From Bradyrhizobium yuanmingense (GTDB taxonomy: Bacteria; Pseudomonadota; Alphaproteobacteria; Rhizobiales; Xanthobacteraceae): DNA of 64,000 nt. The translations under genes and the position numbers were made by a program. This document shows positions 60,411 to 64,000 of the stretch, piece after piece. Location of the stretch: NCBI RefSeq assembly GCF_029167105.1, contig NZ_JARFML010000029.1, positions 30,499 through 94,498 of the forward strand. The letters run 5' to 3'. Position 1 is the first letter of the stretch. Each line of letters begins with the position of its first letter. Below the pieces are notes generated by a model that did no database searches, was not told the DNA's origin, and saw only the letters and a list, made by a program, of their open reading frames with translations.

Positions 60411-60428
60411 TGGCGGAAGGGGTGGGAT
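60411..60428. repeat. Right attachment site (attR) inside tRNA-Ser
   Basis: The 18-bp repeat identical to 44094-44111 forms the 3' end of tRNA-Ser including CCA and part of the T-arm stem. The tRNA gene stays complete on this side. Confidence 0.85.
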
Positions 60429-60500
60429 TCGAACCCACGGTACCCTTGCGGGCACGCCGGTTTTCAAGACCGGTGCCTTAAACCACTCGGCCACCCTTCC
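60411..60500 (-). tRNA. tRNA-Ser (anticodon TGA)
   Basis: Read on the reverse strand, GGAAGGG opens the acceptor stem and CCCTTCC plus GCCA closes it. The anticodon loop CTTGAAA sits on the perfect stem CCGGT/ACCGG, giving TGA. The long variable arm GCCCGCAAGGG identifies Ser, and GTTCGAATC forms the T loop. The length of 90 nt fits. It is the integration target of the element. Confidence 0.97.
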
Positions 60501-60668
60501 TGAGCCTGGAATGGCTGTCGCTTAGCCCAGTCGCCCGCGCAAGGCAACGCGAAGTTGGCCCGCCCTCACCTCCGGCTCCCTGTCAGGCGAGTGTCAGCCT
60601 GTTCGCCTAGGCTGTGCCTTCGCAAATCCGCAGACACTGGCGACATCTCCCAGGGCGTCGCTGGTTGC

Positions 60669-60704
60669 GAGGCCCGGTTGGATTGGTCTCCATACCCGGG
60701 CCTC
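60669..60704. terminator. Hairpin with weak T-run
   Basis: GAGGCCCGG pairs with CCGGGCCTC across an 18-nt loop, with GTTTTG following on the forward strand. It lies between the secreted-protein gene end and the tRNA gene. Confidence 0.4.
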
Positions 60705-60775
60705 GTTTTGCGCTTGCCCCAAGAGCAAACGGCGCCCCGCGGGAGCGCCGGTCGAAACCGTTATCTTGCCTGGCC

Positions 60776-61150
60776 TCAGTAGCCGCAGGACGCGCAGTTC
60801 ATCTGCACGGGGGCGTAATAGGAATAGCCGGGCGAGACCATCTCGACGCGCTGGCGGGTGGCGTATTGCGGCGGGATGCGCTCGTACTGGACGCTGGGCG
60901 GCGCGACCATCACGGTCTGCGGCACCATCACGGTGCGGTACTGCGCCGGCGTGCGGTGCGCGACCACGGCGCCCGGCGAGACCATCACGGTCTCGTCGAC
61001 GGTGCGGTATTGCGGCGGCACATATTGCTGCTGATAGCAGGTGGTGCACGGCGGCGGCGTGTAGCAATTGTAGCAGCCGGCGGAGGCTGCGCCCGTCATG
61101 GAAATGGCGGCGACGGCCGTTGAGAAAACGACAGCGAGAGTACGAGACAT
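60776..61150 (-). CDS. Secreted Cys/Tyr/Pro-rich repeat protein
   Basis: This 124-residue protein has a signal peptide (AVVFSTAVAAISMTGAASA) and a mature part rich in Cys, Tyr, Pro and Gln. It opens with CYNCYTPPPCTTCYQQQY. An imperfect repeat of the form QYRTVxxTVMVxPGxVxxxRxPxQY occurs about three times, and the protein ends NCASCGY. Similar rhizobial proteins are exported and may be structural or envelope components. Cys pairs at both ends would allow cross-linking. Confidence 0.7.
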   Translation of the reverse strand: MSRTLAVVFSTAVAAISMTGAASAGCYNCYTPPPCTTCYQQQYVPPQYRTVDETVMVSPGAVVAHRTPAQYRTVMVPQTVMVAPPSVQYERIPPQYATRQRVEMVSPGYSYYAPVQMNCASCGY

Positions 61151-61416
61151 TGCGGTGGTGCCCCAGTTGCCCGAAATGGATCTGCGAAGGTCGCGGGAGT
61201 ATACGGCGCAAAACCTTGCCTTGCCGAACTTCGTCGGGGCATCCTTAATGCGAACGACCGATCGCGGCGGGGCGGTAAGAACTCATTGACCACGCGCATT
61301 AACTCGCGGGATGTTTGCGCGGGGTTGCGCATGACAGCGAGTGCGCGATCGGGCATCGCCACGGTACTCGTTCGAGCATGATTTGCAGCGTTCATCCGCG
61401 TTCGATGTTCGACCTT

Positions 61417-61734
61417 TCAACGCCTCGCTGCTCTGTCCAGAAACTCCAACAGCGAGGGATCGGTCTCCTCGAGCTCGACGAAGCGGCGGCGCAGCTCATC
61501 GGCGATTTCAGCGGTGGCATCGCGCGACCATCCCTCCGCGGTATTGAAGGCCACGATACGTGCCGGATGGAGATACTGCCCTTCGGCAAGATGTCTGAGC
61601 AGGGTCGCGCGATTGGCGTCCTCCTCGGCCGTCTCGCACCAAGCTCGGCCCAGCCGGCGGCCGAAATCATCGAGCACGAGATAGACGTCCCGGTCTGTCG
61701 TGATGTGCGGCACGAGTGATGGAGAATGACTCAT
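61417..61734 (-). CDS. Conserved small protein, unknown
   Basis: This 105-residue protein contains YLVLDDFGRRLGRAWCETAE, NRATLLRHLAEGQY and a helical end LLEFLDRAARR. GGAG lies 6 nt before ATG 61734. The pattern is shared by a short family in Bradyrhizobium without a known role. Confidence 0.65.
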   Translation of the reverse strand: MSHSPSLVPHITTDRDVYLVLDDFGRRLGRAWCETAEEDANRATLLRHLAEGQYLHPARIVAFNTAEGWSRDATAEIADELRRRFVELEETDPSLLEFLDRAARR

Positions 61735-62122
61735 GGCTAACTCCGCTATTGGCAATCCGGACCTTTGCGGACGAATCTCGATACGGCGACCGCCTCGGCC
61801 GGATTCGGAAAAATGGATTTGGGCGATTTTTCTTAGGATGGCACGATTAAATAAAAAATAAAAACACAATTAATACGAATTAAATAGCAAAATGTGGATA
61901 ATGCACTAAGATGATGATGCCTGGCGGGCGAGCCCGCACGTCGGGTGCCCACTGCGCAAACGGCTCCCGCTCCCCACCCCAACCAGCCCCACGCCCCTGG
62001 GGAGGCGGGGGCCGTTCCTTCCCAATTTCCGTTCCGGCTACTTCCTGCAACGGCGGGGTGGTCGCACGGAGCCGCGAGGCGTTCCGAAGATCGCCGATCC
62101 AGCCCTGTGGCGCCGATGCCGC
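61735..62122. other. Intergenic region with AT-rich segment
   Basis: Between ilvD and the small gene lie about 390 nt. Positions 61820-61912 are strikingly AT-rich (runs such as AAATAAAAA and AATTAATACGAATTAAAT) in a GC-rich genome and probably hold the promoter of the small gene. An imperfect GC-rich hairpin near 61985-62011 may end ilvD transcription. No gene is supported. Confidence 0.5.
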
Positions 62123-63973
62123 CTACTTCGGACGCCGCTTGACCTCGCGCACCGCACCGCGCGCGGCGCTGGTGGTGAGCGCGGCGTAGGCCTGCAGCGC
62201 GGTCGAGACGTTGCGCTTGCGACCTTGCGCCTGCCAGGCGGCATCGCCCTTTGCTTCCTCCGCAGCGCGGCGCCTGGCGAGCTCCTCGTCGGAGACTTCC
62301 AGGCTGATGCTGCGGTTCGGGATGTCGATGGCGATGATGTCGCCGGTCCGCACCAGGCCGATGTTGCCGCCTTCGGCGGCCTCCGGCGACAGATGGCCGA
62401 TCGACAGGCCGGAGGAGCCGCCGGAGAAGCGGCCGTCGGTGACGAGCGCACAGGCTTTGCCGAGGCCCATCGATTTCAGATAGCTGGTCGGATACAGCAT
62501 CTCCTGCATGCCGGGGCCGCCGCGCGGGCCTTCATAGATGATGACCACGACCTCGCCGGCGACGACCTTGCCGCCCAGGATGCCGTCGACGGCGGCGTCC
62601 TGGCTCTCGAACACGCGCGCGGGACCGGAGAATTTCAGGATCGAGGCATCGACACCGGCGGTCTTCACGATGCAGCCGTCCTGCGCGAGATTGCCGTAGA
62701 GCACCGCGAGGCCGCCGTCCTTGCTGAAGGCATGCGCGAGATCGCGCACCACGCCCTTCTCGCGGTCGGCATCGAGCTCGTCGTAGCGGCGTTCCTGGCT
62801 GAAGGCGACTTGCGTCGGGATGCCGCCTGGCGAGGCGCGATAGAAGGTGCGCACCGTCTCGCTCTTGGTGCGCTTGATGTCCCAGCGCTCCAGCGCCTCG
62901 TTCATGGTCGCCGCGTGCACGGTCGCAACAGAGGTGTCGATCAGCCCGGCGCGATCCAGCTCGCCGAGGATGCCCATGATGCCGCCGGCACGGTGCACAT
63001 CCTCGACATGGACGTCGGCGACTGAGGGCGCGACCTTGCAGAGCACGGGCACGCGACGCGAGAGCCGGTCGATATCCTTCATGGTGAACGCGACCTGCCC
63101 CTCATGGGCCGCGGCAAGCAGATGCAGCACGGTGTTGGTCGAACCGCCCATAGCGATGTCGAGCGTCATCGCGTTCTCGAACGCCTTGAAATTCGCGATG
63201 TTGCGCGGCAGCACGGAGGCGTCGTCCTGCTCGTAATAACGGCGCACGAGATCGACGATGGTGTGGCCGGCCTCGACGAACAGGCGCTTGCGGTCGGCAT
63301 GGGTCGCGACCACCGAGCCGTTGCCGGGCAGCGCGAGGCCGAGCGCCTCGGTCAGGCAGTTCATGGAATTGGCGGTGAACATGCCCGAGCAGGAGCCGCA
63401 AGTCGGGCACGCTGAGCGCTCGATCACCTTGACGTCCTCGTCGCTGACCTTGCTATCGGCCGCGGCCACCATGGCATCGATGAGGTCGACGGCCTTGGTC
63501 TTGCCGGCCAGCTTGACCTTGCCGGCCTCCATCGGCCCGCCCGAGACGAACACGGCGGGGATGTTGAGCCTGAGCGCGGCCATCAGCATGCCGGGCGTGA
63601 TCTTGTCGCAGTTGGAGATGCAGACGAGGCCGTCGGCGCAATGCGCGTTGGCCATGTATTCGACGCTGTCCGCGATCAGCTCGCGCGACGGCAGGCTGTA
63701 GAGCATGCCGTCATGGCCCATGGCGATGCCATCGTCGACCGCGATGGTGTTGAACTCCTTGGCGACGCCGCCGGCCTGCTCGATCTCGCGTGCCACCAGC
63801 TGGCCGAGGTCCTTGAGATGAACGTGGCCGGGCACGAACTGGGTGAAGGAATTGACCACCGCGATGATCGGCTTGCCGAAATCGGCGTCCTTCATGCCCG
63901 TCGCGCGCCAGAGGCCGCGGGCGCCCGCCATGTTGCGGCCGTGGGTGGTGGTGCGGGAGCGATAGGCTGGCAT
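62123..63973 (-). CDS. ilvD: Dihydroxy-acid dehydratase
   Basis: This 616-residue enzyme converts 2,3-dihydroxy-isovalerate (and the isoleucine homologue) to the 2-keto acid in branched-chain amino-acid synthesis. Cluster ligands are visible in SNCDKITPG and CPTCGSCSGMFTANSMNCL, with AMGGSTNTVLHL and the C-terminal TDGRFSGGSSGLSIGHLSPEA completing the IlvD/Edd signature. The start MPAYRSRTTTHGRNMAGARG matches other DHADs. The Fe-S cluster makes it sensitive to oxidants. Confidence 0.95.
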   Translation of the reverse strand: MPAYRSRTTTHGRNMAGARGLWRATGMKDADFGKPIIAVVNSFTQFVPGHVHLKDLGQLVAREIEQAGGVAKEFNTIAVDDGIAMGHDGMLYSLPSRELIADSVEYMANAHCADGLVCISNCDKITPGMLMAALRLNIPAVFVSGGPMEAGKVKLAGKTKAVDLIDAMVAAADSKVSDEDVKVIERSACPTCGSCSGMFTANSMNCLTEALGLALPGNGSVVATHADRKRLFVEAGHTIVDLVRRYYEQDDASVLPRNIANFKAFENAMTLDIAMGGSTNTVLHLLAAAHEGQVAFTMKDIDRLSRRVPVLCKVAPSVADVHVEDVHRAGGIMGILGELDRAGLIDTSVATVHAATMNEALERWDIKRTKSETVRTFYRASPGGIPTQVAFSQERRYDELDADREKGVVRDLAHAFSKDGGLAVLYGNLAQDGCIVKTAGVDASILKFSGPARVFESQDAAVDGILGGKVVAGEVVVIIYEGPRGGPGMQEMLYPTSYLKSMGLGKACALVTDGRFSGGSSGLSIGHLSPEAAEGGNIGLVRTGDIIAIDIPNRSISLEVSDEELARRRAAEEAKGDAAWQAQGRKRNVSTALQAYAALTTSAARGAVREVKRRPK

Positions 63974-64000
63974 GGCGGTTTCCGTCCTCGGGGTTGGGCC

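Larger units (their letters stand above)
44094..60428. mobile_element. Integrated phage-satellite-like element at tRNA-Ser
   Basis: A 16.3 kb unit is bounded by the 18-bp direct repeat TGGCGGAAGGGGTGGGAT, the right copy being the 3' end of an intact tRNA-Ser gene. The left half holds integrase, AlpA excisionase, a RepA-like ATPase, a TerS-like protein and an origin-like region. The middle holds tail-collar, scaffold, major capsid and decoration genes. Next come a reverse-strand accessory cassette and then small proteins. No large terminase, portal, protease, tail-tube, lysis gene or repressor is recognisable. Dense overlaps and intact frames argue against decay. Size and gene set resemble phage-inducible chromosomal islands. 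Confidence 0.8.

Noticed and set aside
44094..60428. Gene transfer agent or complete prophage
   Set aside because: The capsid is SU10-type rather than the alphaproteobacterial GTA type, and large terminase, portal, tail-tube and lysis genes are missing.
60255..60494. Reverse frame starting MAEWFKAPVLKTG over the tRNA-Ser gene
   Set aside because: This peptide is a well-known artefact of translating tRNA-Ser; the sequence folds as a complete tRNA.

Overview
The window looks like chromosome from a slow-growing rhizobial alphaproteobacterium, most likely Bradyrhizobium or a close relative. Signs are the high GC content, long open antisense frames, many ATGA-type overlaps, a livM-livG fusion, an F1-ATPase zeta-subunit gene, a rhizobial H-NS-type sequence, a Bradyrhizobium-style dispersed palindrome and several rhizobial small proteins. 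This placement comes from recognition by eye, not from a database search.

Region 1 (1-12.4 kb) is iron uptake interrupted by a catabolic module. A metI tail precedes a TonB-dependent siderophore receptor behind two Irr-like palindromes. A PepSY iron-reductase-type membrane protein, its expected partner, lies 7.5 kb downstream. Between them sit an aldehyde dehydrogenase, a complete branched-chain-amino-acid-type ABC transporter and a divergent AraC regulator. Just before the PepSY gene is a short relic: a degenerate copy of the receptor's upstream region joined to a copy of its last dozen codons.

Region 2 (12.6-28 kb) holds a class III cyclase-AAA-TPR regulator with altered catalytic positions, a very large DyP peroxidase-cytochrome P450 fusion with an extra N-terminal domain, and two TRAP transporters flanking an acyl-CoA synthetase.

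Region 3 (28-44 kb) is mainly housekeeping: MBL hydrolase, tatD, metG with a long histone-H1-like Lys/Ala tail, holB, tmk, a D,D-carboxypeptidase, an epoxide hydrolase and rlpA. It continues with several microproteins, the ATPase zeta subunit and a stress/lipid group (EEP, PLD-VTT fusion, small stress protein, coiled-coil protein). It ends with a 51-residue H-NS-like protein lacking a DNA-binding domain.

Region 4 (44.094-60.428 kb) is a 16.3 kb integrated element bounded by an 18-bp direct repeat matching the 3' end of tRNA-Ser(TGA). It carries a P4-type integrase, an AlpA-type excisionase, a RepA-like ATPase, a terminase-small-subunit-like protein and an origin-like region of GTTAC repeats and nested palindromes. 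It also has a tail-collar fibre, a scaffold, an SU10-type major capsid protein, a decoration-like protein and a reverse-strand accessory cassette (kinase-like fragment, membrane protein, lipoprotein). I find no large terminase, portal, head protease or tail-tube gene. Genes are tightly packed and look intact, so the element resembles a phage satellite that brings its own capsid and small terminase but needs a helper, more than a decayed prophage. This is the best candidate for an undescribed system in the window.

Region 5 (60.4-64 kb) returns to chromosome: the tRNA-Ser, a Cys/Tyr-rich secreted protein, a small conserved protein and ilvD.
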